Positions 22,798 to 35,615 of a stretch of 64,000 nt of DNA are shown here, in pieces. Position numbers and translations under genes: made by a program. The notes below the pieces were generated by a model. It worked only from the letters and a program-made list of their open reading frames with translations, did no database searches and was not told the origin of the DNA. Origin of the DNA: Basidiobolus meristosporus CBS 931.73 (taxonomy: Eukaryota > Basidiobolomycota > Basidiobolomycetes > Basidiobolales > Basidiobolaceae); NCBI GenBank assembly GCA_002104905.1, contig MCFE01000178.1, forward strand, positions 62,001-126,000, read 5' to 3'. How positions within the stretch are numbered: the stretch's first letter is position 1; each line of letters starts with the position of its first letter.

Positions 22798-25700
22798 AAA
22801 AACAGTTCTACCACCCAACAACTCCCATAACCAGATTTCCCCTTGCCCTTCCCAGGCCTTGTGCCCGCCATCTTAAGCTTTTTGCCACCCACCCACCTCA
22901 GCCTTGACCGTCCAATGGAGGATTGGGGTCAGCAACAAGAATAACAACCAACTTAGATTTCAGCAAGAGTTAGCTTGGAGCGACTGGTGCAGCGCAAGAC
23001 AAACCCCACTGGCCATCCAAATCGCATCGATATCTGTGTAGCTGGATCCTAAACGTACAGAACGGGCCCAAATGGCCGAACGATCACATCTGGTGTTGGT
23101 GAAGTCATTGACAGTGCTACAAGCCAATCAGGTGTCCCTAGGAAGAGGAAGATCCCCAAGCTACGGATCATTTTTTTTCCAAGGAGGCGTGGCTCGACAC
23201 CTAACCCTACGGATGCACAAGGGTTGCTATATAGCCCAAATCCAGCGGGTTACTAGAAAAAGCGATTTCCAACACCATGGATCAAGCTCTGATCAGCGCC
23301 CGAAATCCCCCGTTGCCAAACCGTTTAGCTGTCGAAAGCATCTCTCCAGGAGATTGCTAATGCTGGCATGATCACATTAAGACTACGTACAGTTGGGTTG
23401 ACATCAACCACGCCAAGTAGCCGGGTGCCCCAAGGCAGGGGTGGGTAGGAATCCAAGCCCAACCTCGATGAAACACTCGGGGATGTCCCCGATTCCGTCG
23501 ATAAACCTTCGCCTCGATCATGCCTCAGCCTACCTAGAACGCAACATCAGGCCGCAAACTGAATCATGGAGCCCATCGGTAGACTGAGCCATGTATGGCT
23601 CGTTGAGCACCCAGCATTCTTTGTCGAGCTCCGTCTAGATACTGCGACGCAGCCCATTGCATTTCCAGGTGCAACACATAGGACAGAGGATCGTAGCTTG
23701 AATGCACTTGCGCGACACCACGATCGCGTTAATCCCGGGTCTGCAATAGATAGAATGCTGCATCCAGCTCAAGGGAGAAGATCGAGGATTCGGTGCGGTG
23801 CGTCCCAGGATTAATCCCATTCATGAATCCGAGGTTGGCCACGGTTCTTTCAAAAGGGACGCGCAGATATCATCGAGAGCTGGGAGTTTCTGGAACGAGG
23901 CCACCTCGCAGCAAGGCTGGAGGTGGATCCAGGGACATCAGACTGATTCTGGGGTGTATACACTCCCCTGCCCCTACAGCCCACCTAAGAGTCCATCCCT
24001 CCTCCGCATCCCCACCAGAGATATCGGAGACCGAAGCAGCTTGCAATCATATAGAACAGGAGTTCGGGTGTCTCAGTGAAACGACTCTCGTTTCTGACTC
24101 CCAGGCTCCCCGGCCCTGTCAACACAAGGGAGATGTGGTCGTATTCCGTCGACCCATTCTTTTCCCTATGACCTCATGGGCTTCATAAGAGTCAATCAAC
24201 CCGATTTGGTAGTTGGCTTTCCAGTGGGATCCAAGAGCTTTCGTCGCACGCATGCATGCCGCTTGTCACCCAATATGAAATGAGTTGCTGTTGGTGCAGT
24301 GCTGATAACTGCATGCGATCATCCAAGCACCACAACCGAGCAATGAAGCTCATCCTCTAGATGAAATGAGCTGTGTAGTCGGATGTTCACAGGCATGCAA
24401 CCCCCATTGGACCGAGGCTGAGGTTGAAACCACCACCAACCCCACTTATGGCACCCAGATGTCGTACTTCGTCATGGCAGCGAGTAAATGGACGGCTATT
24501 CCATTAGCCACAACGCCAGTAGGCGGGCGGAATAGGGGCCCAGGATGAACTGTGCCCTTGGGTAGCTTGGAGAGTGTCGGCCCAACCGGCTGCAGACATG
24601 GACCGGTAAATGAATTACCTCACATTGATGCAGAGGGTCATGCGAAGGCCAATGTTCAGAGCAGCTGGGACTGGATCTTGAAATATCGGCCACGGAAATA
24701 GCGGCGGGCTATATTTGGATATACGGAGATCTGTTGAGCAGCTCTGTGCTACCACCATACAGAGCATTGACCGTCATGTGTCGCTTGATTGGACGAGGAG
24801 GGAAAAGGCGGCTCTCCGAGAAACGCTGTGCAACGATGGAGTGCTGCTTATGATGTCATCTGCATCTTCTGCGCCGCACCCACTGGTCGCCAGATCGACA
24901 TGCTTGCAGCTCCGTCTCGCACCTACAGTTTAGGGACTGGTACAGGGCCCAGGGCACAATCAGCCATCTACACACCGTGCTGACGAACCTCTCTCAGCAC
25001 CCATGAAACGGCTGTGACCCAGAATCTGCCACGCAAGAAAGATATGTACTGCGGGTCAGGGATTTGCAACGTCCACATCAATCATCACTGTTTCCCAGGA
25101 GCGCTGGCTTGGTGGGATGGCTGTGGGTGAATGGAGATCCGCCAATCACAGGGCGCGGATATCAGGCGCAAGAGCCAACAATCTGTGCATTTAATCCACC
25201 ATCGTAGTTGCCATGGCACATGGCCATAATGCGGCCTTGGAGGCGGAAGTGGAAGCTGTTTACAGTAAAAAGGAGTTAAAGTTTGGGCGGGGCTGATTGG
25301 CCGGTGGAAATGAAGCAATGTATTCAATGGAGCAGCATTCTAAATAGAAGGATCGAAATCCATTTGCTGCATTGTCCGACATCAACAGCGAATCATCGGA
25401 AAACTGCCAACTGTGGCGGTTATTGGATTGGAGCGACACCAGGTCGCGCAAACCTCACCACGCCCCTCATGACTCCAACCGCCTAGAAATCGGATCCCTC
25501 TTTGTGTCGGACTGGTAACATGACTGCCATCGAATCTGTCCACCCGATGTATTACATCCAACATTGGCCATTAGGCACCCTCCCCATGGAAATGGCAATC
25601 TCGAAGGAAATTTCGCAAATTGATATGCAGATCCCAGAGTGGAAGCTGCGATGACACTATTATGAGATAATAGGGTTTATCAAGTGCAGAAGCCCATTAA

Positions 25701-25995
25701 GGATATTGTGAATTATTCCTCTTTTTCTCGTCCAACACATTGGATCAGAGTAAATGACTTCTTTGGTTTTGGAATATTGTTCTATGTTGTGATGCGCTAG
25801 GAGCCCGCTTCCACACCTATCTATATCCACCAACCTATTCCCATAACCCAACTCCAACTCCATATCCATCCCAATTCCCTGCTACCCTATATTTTTCTTT
25901 ACTACTTCCCTAATTGACCTCTCCCCTCTAGTTTAATAGCCCCACCCGCTTCGCACTAACCACCCTCCCGTTTTGTTGGGTACCCTTTCACGAGC
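22798..25995. other. 3.2-kb GC-balanced stretch without a supported gene
   Basis: Composition matches the gene island (CG common), but the open frames are short, overlap on both strands and show no domain, signal peptide or splice-consistent continuation that I can defend. The largest, 23,793-24,188 (131 codons), looks random. From about 25,800 the plus strand becomes pyrimidine-rich, which fits the 5' leader of the next gene. It could be an eroded gene or long intergenic DNA. Confidence 0.5.
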
Positions 25996-28900
25996 ATGCA
26001 CTATTCCAGCGATTTCCCAATCTCAACATCGGCAACCGGCTCGTCGCACACTGATGTACCCGAAGCCCTTACCTCCGTAGAACTCCAACGTATGCCCTTC
26101 GTTCTCACCTCGAAGAGAGGTTTGTCCAGCCCCACCCCCAGCGATAGATGGGCTAATGTTTGCCTATTCTCCACCTAGGACGCTTTCCACTTCTGAGCGA
26201 AAAAACCAGCCAGAAATACCGTGCCCTCTACAACGACAACGTCGGACCTGACTCCCAACTTTCAGGTAGTCCAGCCCAACCAATGGTCGGTTTCATTTTC
26301 TAAAGGCTTCGTGCTGACGGGTTGTTTTCTCAAGTCAAGGCAGCCGGTGACCTATTTTCTTACTTGAACCTAAAACCGAGGGTGTTCACGCATCTATGGT
26401 CCGTGGTATAGCAACGTCCTGTCAAGCTTCCTTGCTAACCGGCCGTTGTTGATATAGGTCCCTTTGCGACATACGCTCCAGCGGCTCGCTTAGTTTGCCA
26501 GAATTTTTGCTCTTTGTATACTTCCTTACTACATATCTGTCCTCCGGAGAACTTCCGACCGCTCTTCCATCCATTCTTTACCAGGAGTTGTTGAGCAATA
26601 ATGAGAGTGCACCAAGCCCGACGGGCGTCAGGGATACCAGCCCTTCCAAAGACTGCGCCCAGGGGGCCTCCGAATGGAGGTCCCCACTACGCGGTGGGCA
26701 TCTTCGTGATGCCAATACTATAGAAGGCCAGGAAAAAGCAGGGGGTTGGTATCCGTACTGGACCTGATGTCTATGCATTTTCATCCATCTAATTTCTAGA
26801 CAATTTGTTTCCCACAGCTCCACTGGCTTCCAATAAAGAGCCACCCGACGGCACCGCAAGTCTATTTTTGACAGAAGACACCAATGCAGAGCTTTTGTAC
26901 CCCGCACCGGACCTTCAGCTCGGTGGCACTGCCGAGCTTCGTGCCAGCTTCATCGATACACCTCTACCGCCGAACCACAGCGATGGCATGGTGGCATCGA
27001 GGCAACCACTCCAAAGCCAGCACCTGACCGTCCACTTACTTCCGGAATACCCAATCAAGGAAGATCGGGAGTGGGAAGAGATCGAGCAATTAAAGGCCAA
27101 AATCCAGGTCCTTCAGAACGAAATCCACTCCGTGGAGGCATCTCAGTCCGACATCAAGATAGATTTTGAGAAAGTTACTGGAGATATGATCGATTTGTCC
27201 GAGCAGCGTTACCAGCTGGAACTTGCCTTTAGGGAGATGACCACCCAGATGGGCGAGCTTGTTTCCAAGGCCCGGCATTTGAACGAGACTTTGGCCAATG
27301 CCAAGTACTCGCTTCTTCACACCAACAGGGCGAGAGTCACCGGTGAGAATCAACCGGACAGGCTGATCCAGAGTACGCATGAGTTGGTGACCCCTCTCTC
27401 CGCGCTGAGAGCAGCTTCGGCTCCAGTACAGACCGAGCTCGAGACGAAGAAGGTCAAAGTGGACTCCGAAAGGAGAAGGGCGGACAAGGAGATCGACTCG
27501 GTCGAGCGCCAAGTGCAGAGGATGAACAAAAGACTGGAAAGAAGTGAGCAGTATATTCATCTATACTCCGATCTTCTGTCGAGGAAAGAAGGGTCGCCAG
27601 CGGATGGAACAGACGAATTTCTCGATGCATTCATGACCGAGCTCAAAAATCTCCAGCGTCGCGTCACCATGACGGAAAAGGCGGGGGCGAAGCCGCTGTC
27701 GCCCATCGAGGAGATGATCAGTGTCGACCTCAGTGCCGTGCAAAAAACCCAGAAGTCACACAGAGAGAAGCAAATGAAGATTTTGGAGGAAGCGCAGAAG
27801 CGTTTGGTCGAACGGGAAAGATGCCTCCGTGACGATTTCACTCGGCTCAAAGAAGAGAAAAGCAACATGGATAATCGCATCCGTAGACAAGAAGACGAGT
27901 GGGAAAGCATAAGGCTCCAGGCGTTGACCCAAGCGCAAAACACCATCGCGAACGCTCGGGCCGAGATGGAGGCAGCACGAGAGGAAACTGCCTCAAAGGC
28001 CAATCGGAATAACCGAGCAAGGCTGGCCGAAGAAACTCAGGTGATCGAGAAGCTTGCTCAAGAGAAGATCGAAGCAGCAACGCATGAAAGATATGCTATC
28101 GAGCGTCTAGCCAAACAAAAGATTGATGCCGCTTGCCAGGAAAAAGAGCTTATTGAGAAGAAATTTCGGGAGCGCATATGTCAAGTAGAGACGGCCCTCA
28201 AGAAGACCGAGCATGAGAAGCAAGAAATCAAGTCTATCTACGGGGGCAAGCAGAGCATGTGTAACTCGCCAATGCCACCTCCAAATCCACCACCCTCGCT
28301 GCCCCCATTGCCTGTCTCAATATCACCTAGCTTGACGGGGATTAAGCCGCTATGGCTGGCGCACACGCCCCCCTCCCCAACTGACTTTCCCAGAACTTCG
28401 ATTTCTACCATGCAGAGGTCCAACGCTCAACCAGGCCCGAGGCGTTCAAGTCCTCTTCACGCAAATCCCTATGCTATCCAGCCACACATCCTGGACAGCG
28501 GATACAGCACCAACTCCGACTGGTCCGTAAATAACCACTTTGTTCATGTTGAGCATCCCCACACGTACGAGGCCTGGGGAAAGCAATGCGCATCACACGA
28601 CTTACAGCCGGAATTCACCACTCAGCGTTCCACCTCCAAGCAGATGGGATCCCCATGTTCCTCGGACGCGAGTGACCTGAAATCACCGTTTTCGGTGAAA
28701 ACATTGTACCCGTACACGGCACCAGGGAAGGAGTACCTCGGTTTCGATCAAGACGTGTACATCATTGTCGACCCCACCTTTGAGTCCGAAGAATGGTGGT
28801 ACGGAAAGCCGGAATACGGAGTCCAAGAAGGGTGGTTCCCCAAAAACTACGTCTGCGTGGAAGAGATTCCTGATCAGGTCCCGTTCCTGGCGAGGGTGCT

Positions 28901-29069
28901 GTATGATTACGAGGAGCGGCAAAGCGACGAGTTGACCATTAAGGCCGATTCGGTTGTAGATATCCTAGAGAAAACGGATGTGAACTGGTGGAAGGCCCAG
29001 TACCAGGGCAATGTTGGTATGATCCCCGCAAGATACGTTCAGCAGTTGGTGGTTGGGCTCTCCCAATAG
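25996..29069 (+). CDS. Intersectin-like EH - coiled-coil - double SH3 protein
   Basis: Five exons: 25,996-26,119, 26,179-26,265, 26,335-26,398, 26,458-26,693 and 26,818-29,069; together 2,763 nt, 920 residues. Exons 1-4 build one EH domain (about residues 38-135): QKYRALYNDNVG, AAGDLFSYLNLKPRVFTHLW, SLCDIRSSGSLSLPEFLLF. Introns 2 and 3 fall inside it. Next come long coiled coils (about 254-332, 378-430, 485-641), a proline-rich stretch (655-675) and two C-terminal SH3 domains (about 797-853 with EEWWYG and GWFPKNYV, and 859-915 with ALYDY-like VLYDYEE, NWWKA and MIPARYV). EH domains bind NPF peptides and SH3 domains bind proline motifs, so an actin/endocytosis scaffold at the plasma membrane is likely. 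Order and domain types recall intersectin, but it has one EH rather than two and two SH3 rather than five. Start chosen as the first ATG in frame with the EH exons. Confidence 0.85.
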
Positions 29070-30155
29070 CCGCTCGCACCGAAGCGCTTGTTGTCTAGGA
29101 TCGCGACACCGCGTTCAAGACTCCATATATGCGTCAACAAGATGGACGAGCCTCCACAGATTGTTGGCAATTTTCTCTTTGTCTTGATTAACATATATAA
29201 CAATATATAATTCACTCGACTTTAATCTCCGTATATTACATATCCTTAACCCAACCCTTCCAACCCGGTCTCAGACTCCACTCAAAAGACGACTTTCTGG
29301 TAACGAATAAACTCCCAACTGAGGTCATGCCAATGCGAGCCCGTTGCTGTGCTGTGGTTGGAGGAGTTTGCATGCATTGTGGTGAGGCCTGGAATGCAGC
29401 CCACAATTGGCCAGGACAGATCCACTATCCAAAGCATCGTCGGCAGCCGCGGATAGGTTGGCCCACACTGCCTGGAAGATGAGTTCATCTAGTTGGATGC
29501 GGCACGGCATCTGAGCAAATGGTTCCCTCTCATTGGAGGGAGTGCGCTGTGTTCAGGAGCATGATATTACGATGGTTAGGTGCCATTAAAGCGGAAACTT
29601 TGTTTGAGAAACTCATCACACTATGTCACAGCCAGTCTCACCGGATCCTGGCCATCTAACTTGATTAGTGGGCAGTGCACGAGTCCGATGCTGTAAATGA
29701 GCATTTGAATCATGGTTATAAGGTCCACACTAAACAGAGGGATCTGATATGGGCCGATGTGAGTGGGTTATAGGAGAAATACTGGAGTGATGCAGAGTAT
29801 GTTATATCAGCGCGTGAAGAGTCACAACTTCCCTGCATTTCGGAATCAAATGACTGAGGGGAATTAATTGGGCAAGGGGATCGGACAAAGTAGAGGATTC
29901 ACTTGAAAGCTAAGAACGCCTGGTGTTAGTTACATGTTTGTTTGTGATATGTGGGCTACTTCGGAGTATGTCATGGCCTCTGTGTTTTCTTTATATACCA
30001 ACTTGCATCCTGGGCAGCTCCTCAAACTTTGGAAGCTTCGAATTTTCTCTCTGGGCATTTTATAGCCAAAGTTATATGGACGCCAACCTGTTCGCGTCCA
30101 CGATAGAATTTCATCACTTATATCCAACCACATTGTCATTTGTACACACCCGCCC
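29070..30155. other. Intergenic region
   Basis: 3' flank of the EH/SH3 gene (AT-rich ATATATAACAATATATAA at about 29,190-29,210, a possible polyadenylation zone) and 5' flank of the chitin synthase. No gene recognised; a 90-codon frame at 29,923-30,195 has no domain. Confidence 0.5.
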
Positions 30156-30163
30156 ATATATAG
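30156..30163 (+). promoter_or_regulatory. Possible TATA box of the chitin synthase gene
   Basis: ATATATAG sits about 115 bp upstream of the ATG at 30,274, a usual place for a fungal TATA element. Sequence match only. Confidence 0.4.
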
Positions 30164-30273
30164 CGTTCGATAAAGGAACCCCGGCGCTACTGTAAAACGT
30201 TCCGATTTGCTAACCCAGTGATATAGAGCTACGGAACAGATCCAAGAACGAAAGCGGTATCCATCTGCGCAAG

Positions 30274-33200
30274 ATGCCAGACGCTTCTATACATTCCGGT
30301 GCTGGCTTGCACCGGAAGAAGACCCTAACCCGTCCCGACCGTAACCAGGCACCAGCGCCTATGGTAAGCGGCGACCAGACTCGAAAATCCCTTGACCCGT
30401 GGGTGGTCTTTTCCAATGTTGTTACTTTGTGGGCACCAGGCTTCCTGTTGGCCAGATTTGCAGGGATGGAGGAAAAGGCAATGCGTCAAGCCTGGAGAGA
30501 GAAGGTGGCCCTTTGTATGGTGATAGCTGGTGTATGCTCTATAGTTGCTTTCCTGACCATAGGGCTGCCGTTTGTATTCTGTCCTAAAAGCACGCTGGCG
30601 GATCTAAGAAACTTCAGCCAGATACATTCTAGTGCACCAGGTATGAGCCTTCGTCCGTTAACTACATTTGGACTGTTGGAAAGCTAAATTGTCAACTTCA
30701 AGGGATGGTTGGAATTGGGGGCATCATGTATTCCTTGCAAGATACGAAGTCCCTCCCTAAAGTGAATCTGGAGGCCATCCCGCCAGGCACAGACATAAGC
30801 AGCCTCTTCGACAGGTCCAGCAAGTTTGCAGCAGCCTGTCAAGACCCAAAGCTCTCGAACTATACTGCGTTCAGTTTTGACCCGTGCGCTCCGCACGAGC
30901 AATACAAGGGGTGCCAGTTCCCCCCGATCGAAGAAGCCATTGAGAAGTACGGGATCGTCAGTACTGGTAAGAAGGTGGGCTACGATTGGGACGACGTTCC
31001 GGAGAATTTCGTCGTGATCGACGGGAACGTCCTGAACTTTAATCCATACCTCAAGGCGTATCCCACATCCATACCAGGCGATCCAATCGATGAAGCTATT
31101 CGCGAGTCTATCTACCAAGGAGTTGTGGACGCCACCAGGATATTTATCCGTAGACCGGCGCTGCAATCCTCCATAAAGTGCATGCAGAGGAAATACTTCG
31201 CCGGCTATCTTAGCAAAGCCACACCCGGGTGCTTCGGTGTGAAACTGTTTTTCATTGTGTCGATGGTGATCATCTTGGGGGTGGTCCTCAGTCGATTCAT
31301 CATGGCGGTCATCTTCGACTGGTTCCTGTCCTTCGATCTGGCTAAACCGCCATCAAAGTCAGCGCCAAAGCCGCTGAAAATCTCTCAGAGCACCCCATGG
31401 ATCCACTCAAATAACTCCTCGAGCACCTCAATGGCCTCGGGACAAACGCTGGTCGAAACGAACGATCTGTTCACCGTTCTCTTGGTAACCTGCTACTCCG
31501 AGGGAGAGAGCTCGCTTCGATGCACCATCGAGAGCCTGGCGGTTACCGACTACAGCGACAGGCACAAGCTTCTCTTCATCATTGCAGACGGGATCATTAC
31601 CGGTAGTGGAAACGATAAAAGCACCCCGGACATCTGTGTTGATCTGATAGACATCGACCCTGCCTTCTCTAACCCGGAGCCGCAAAGTTATGCTGCCGTC
31701 GCTGCCGGATCAAAAAGACACAACATGGCCAAGGTGTATGCCGGCCACTTCAGTATGTACACGCTCACGCCATGGCCCAGCTCGACAGTTGTCTAACCAA
31801 ACACAATTCATTCCATAGATCATCAGGGACACCGTGTTCCCACCGTGGTCGTAGTCAAGTGTGGAAACCCAGAGGAGCAGGATCAGCCAAAGCCGGGGAA
31901 TCGAGGCAAACGAGACTCTCAGATTATCCTGATAAACTTCTTCAGTCGAGTCACCTACAACGACCGAATGACTCCTCTTGACTTCGACCTGTTTCGGAAG
32001 ATCAATCATCTGATGGGAGTAACCCCCGACTACTTCGAGGTGGTATTAATGGTAAATATCATATTGGCATTCGTCGGTGCAGCTTTCCCCGCTCTGACAC
32101 CTCCTTGTAGGTAGACGCTGATACCAAGGTTTATCCGGACTCCTTGCAGCTTCTATTGAACTGTGTTCAGAACGACCCTTTAATCATGGGGCTGTGTGGA
32201 GAAACTAGAATCGCAAACAAACGTGACTCATGGGTTACGGCTATCCAGGTGTTTGAATACTACATCTCGCATCACTTGGGAAAAGGGTTTGAATCGGTCT
32301 TCGGTGGTGTCACCTGTCTTCCTGGGTGCTTCTGCATGTACCGGCTTAAAGCGCGTAAGGGAGACAACGACTGGATCCCCATCATCACGAAGCCGGAGAT
32401 TGTTCAGGAATATTCACAAAATGTGGTTGAGACCCTTCATCAGAAGAACCTTCTCCTCCTTGGAGAAGACCGTTTCCTAACCACGCTGATGCTAAGAAAC
32501 TTCCCCAACCGTAAGATGATGTTCGTACCGCAGGCGATTTGTAAAACCGTCGTTCCGGACTCCTTCAGTATTCTGCTTTCGCAACGTCGCCGATGGATCA
32601 ACTCGACCATCCACAATCTCCTCGAACTCGCGCTGGTTCGAAATCTCTGCGGAACCTTCTGCTTCTCCATGCAGTTCGTGGTTGTTATGGAGCTAATCGG
32701 AACAGTGTCGCTGCCTGTTGCCATCATCATGACGTTCATCCTCATCGCATCACTAGCACGAACCCAGTTCACCGATGCCGCCAGCTACTTTCCGCTAATA
32801 CTCCTCCTGCTTATATTGTTTCTGCCCGCCGTGCTGATCCTGATCACCACCAGAAAGGTCATCTACATCGCCTGGCTATTTATTTATTTATTGGCACTCC
32901 CGATCTGGAACTTCGTCCTTCCGGTATACGCGTATTGGCATTTCGACGATTTCTCTTGGGGTGAGACTCGGTACGTGTGCCATGCTTCCACTCAAGCCGT
33001 ATATATGCCCAATTCTAACCTTCTAACCGCAATCATTTAGCAAAGTTGAAGGGGAAAAGCGAGGAGAAGACCACAGCAAGAAGGATGGCGAATTCGATGC
33101 GTCTAGTATCACCTTCCGACGATGGGAGGACTACGAGCGGCGTCGAATTCGAGGCATCCGACGACAGGAGCGTAAAAAGCAGCAAGGAAGAGCCGCGACT

Positions 33201-33371
33201 CGGCTGCATCATCAGCCTACTGCCAGCGATGGCGAGTCCATGAAGGGATTGATGGTGGATACGGACAACAGCAGTGAATCCTATTTTGACGGAGACTCCT
33301 CCAGGAGCATATCCCCCGATATAGCGATCCCTCACGCGGCATACGGAGTTCACAAACGGCCATATTTCTGA
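30274..33371 (+). CDS. Chitin synthase, class IV-like
   Basis: Five exons: 30,274-30,640, 30,703-31,752, 31,819-32,051, 32,111-32,970 and 33,041-33,371; 2,841 nt, 946 residues. It is a processive membrane glycosyltransferase that makes chitin from UDP-GlcNAc. Two N-terminal hydrophobic segments (about 44-60, 80-103) are followed by a cytochrome-b5-like domain (about 130-290), one more membrane segment (about 302-325) and the catalytic domain. Catalytic marks: DADTK (552-556, just after intron 3), GEDRFLTTL (668-676) and QRRRW (708-712). Three membrane spans follow (about 741-825). The C-terminal tail after GETR has KKDGEFDAS and [10 protein letters not shown], typical of class IV enzymes. The family is often 1,100-1,200 residues, so this one is rather short at the N terminus; an additional upstream exon cannot be excluded. 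No myosin motor is present, which argues against class V/VII. Confidence 0.92.
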
Positions 33372-35448
33372 GCAGCTTGGCTTGCCACTCCTCCAAAAAT
33401 ATATTCCTTATTTAATTCATCGTATTTCAACTCGAGGTTGTCTGTAACATAGTTCCGCACTGAGAGAGCGTGTGTTTTGTGGCTTTCCCATGTTCGTAAA
33501 TTTTCCCTGTTCTTTTATGTCTCGTATTCGTGTTTAGATTTAGATCACAGCTATGACTATATTTAACATGTATTCCTCGGCATTGGCCGCTCAAAAATGA
33601 AAACTTGAAACGACTTTGAGCCTGGTTCGAAACCCCTGCGTCAATTGGTCTTGTCGCGTAGGAAGGGCGACGAGTGTGGTCAGAACACACCATCGAGCCG
33701 CTTCATCTGCACCTTAGGCCCTGGCTTTGGCTGTGCTCAGGGTTCATGGAGGCTTATATATTTGGCAGGTCAGCCCTGAGAGCCTCCGGTCTAGTGTGCA
33801 CACAAAGCCTGTGTTCCAGAAGTGACCTTTGAGCAATCTACGGTTTCGCCACTGTAAAACGTGATGGTATCCCTGGCGTGGATCCCCACCAATTGCTCTC
33901 GCAATTCCAAACCTAGTTACACTCCAACGACCACTGGAGGTCACGAGCGGCCATCTAATCTGGATTCCCATTCTGCAGGGCTGGTTGGGTATTGCTTTGA
34001 TCAAATGTTCCAGTTACGAGCAGCCATGGAATTCCGACACAGAGTGCATGCTAACTATTACGAGGTTCATTGCGGCTGGCCCGCCTATGAGGGAGCATGG
34101 GAGACGTGCTTGGCGGAGGTGGGTCCCGTTCGAGTGTGATGCAAACGTCCACTCCGTAACTCAACCATCATTCCATACAACCAATCTCTAGCTGCCTACT
34201 GCCATATTAGTCGCCAGAGCCAGATTAGATGGTGTTTCAATCACGGACGCACACAGACAAATATTTGTACCACGTGTCTACTTAGTAAATACAGTGTCAA
34301 TAATATCTGAGAGCCTCTGTGGAACGCTCGGTATTTGCTCCCCCATCATCGCCCGTATAGTCTGCTTGTGGAATGGGCTTGGCGTGACTAATTCCAGTTG
34401 CGGAGCCCTGTTACGCCATGAATTCAGAAACCTGTGCGTATGTTTACTGTTATTGCCGAGACCAACCTATATGGAGAAGGGACATTGCAGGTTACCCATG
34501 AAGGTTGAGCAGGTTAGGTCAACCATGATGTGGCATCCCCCAGACACCGCCGCCTTCCAGAAGAATTTGTGTAAATCATGGACATCTAAGGAAAGACAAA
34601 GCCTGAATGCAAGCGCAGAGGCTTCAGGTTGTGGCAGGGCACAAGCAGCAGCATGCCGAGCACAGTGAGTCCTCAACGGCCGGGGTGGCCCAACCAAAAG
34701 AGATTGGCGAGGTGAGGTGGAAGTGGAGTTGGGATTGGCAGAAGCGAAACTGGATTTCGTTCGGAACAAGGGCCCGAATGCGATCAGGATCATGAAAGCG
34801 GTTGAGGCCTCATTAGCCGTCCGTCGTCCACCAAGGCAGATGCTGAGGTGTGGGAGGGCCCTTTCGAAGGGACTCCCTGCTTTCGCAATCGAGTCGGGAT
34901 TTTAACCACGATTTGCACAATAGAGTTTCAATGTGAAACCTCAGTGACTCAATCCACCAACTGTCACATTGACCAGTGGTGTTTGCATCGCTCGGGCACA
35001 AACCTGATTAGATTCTGGCTCGCCCTTGGGTGGGATAGCGTGGCTCGCCTGACTATGCTTTGGGGTGCACTTCCTGGCTCAGTGGTTGGGGATTGTTGAA
35101 CAAGCTGCTCATCGCCATCGTTCAGCGCTATATGCCCTTATCAGCTTGCGTGTTTTTGCTGGTGTCCTGCATCTATACGCTCTGGATCCTCGCAGAGATG
35201 AAAAAGTCAACAATCGCCCATGGAAAAGCCGAAATCTGCATCTGGCTATGGGATGGCAATCAGTGGCGTACGATTGAATTGGTGGAGGCTGCTCGCCTTC
35301 CACAGTGCTTATCCATGCTCTTGAGCTATCTTCATATGATTCCTGTATCACCGTGATTGAGGCTCAGTGATGTTGTTGTATGCGATCGAGGGAGTTATGT
35401 AACCCTGACTCTACACCTCTCCATGAGATGCAAACACCGGGGAACCCG
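33372..35448. other. 2-kb intergenic region without a supported gene
   Basis: GC-balanced DNA between the chitin synthase and the PAS gene. Open frames up to 124 codons (34,294-34,668) show no domain and no splice-consistent extension. Nothing else recognised. Confidence 0.5.
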
Positions 35449-35455
35449 TATAAAT
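35449..35455 (+). promoter_or_regulatory. Possible TATA box of the PAS gene
   Basis: TATAAAT, 161 bp before the ATG at 35,616. Consensus match only. Confidence 0.4.
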
Positions 35456-35615
35456 CGCCTTCACAGCCTTGTGGGGGTAGGATTCTCTTGGTCTTCTTGC
35501 TCCACTTGTGCTCGACACAGGCTAACCACAACCTAGAGGATTTCTGTAGTTGAGCAGCTTAACTGTGACTGCAATCCGGTCAACCTGATAGAGAGGTCCA
35601 TGAATTCCATGACAA

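Noticed and set aside
23793-24188. 131-codon open frame in GC-balanced DNA
   Set aside because: No domain, odd composition, overlapping frames of similar length, and no splice-consistent extension.
26805-26817. Start of the long SH3 frame at 26,805
   Set aside because: There is no ATG (the codon is TTG) and the sequence TTTCCCACAG is a splice acceptor; upstream EH exons join in frame at 26,818.
27090-28003. Two minus-strand open frames of 148-156 codons
   Set aside because: Shadows of the coiled-coil exon of the EH/SH3 gene, where codon bias keeps the opposite strand open.
30684-31166. 160-codon minus-strand frame
   Set aside because: Shadow of chitin synthase exon 2; no independent domain.
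33625-33645. Perfect tRNA B-box match (GGTTCGAAACC)
   Set aside because: The flanking bases cannot form a T-stem and no anticodon or acceptor arms can be drawn upstream, so it is not a tRNA gene.
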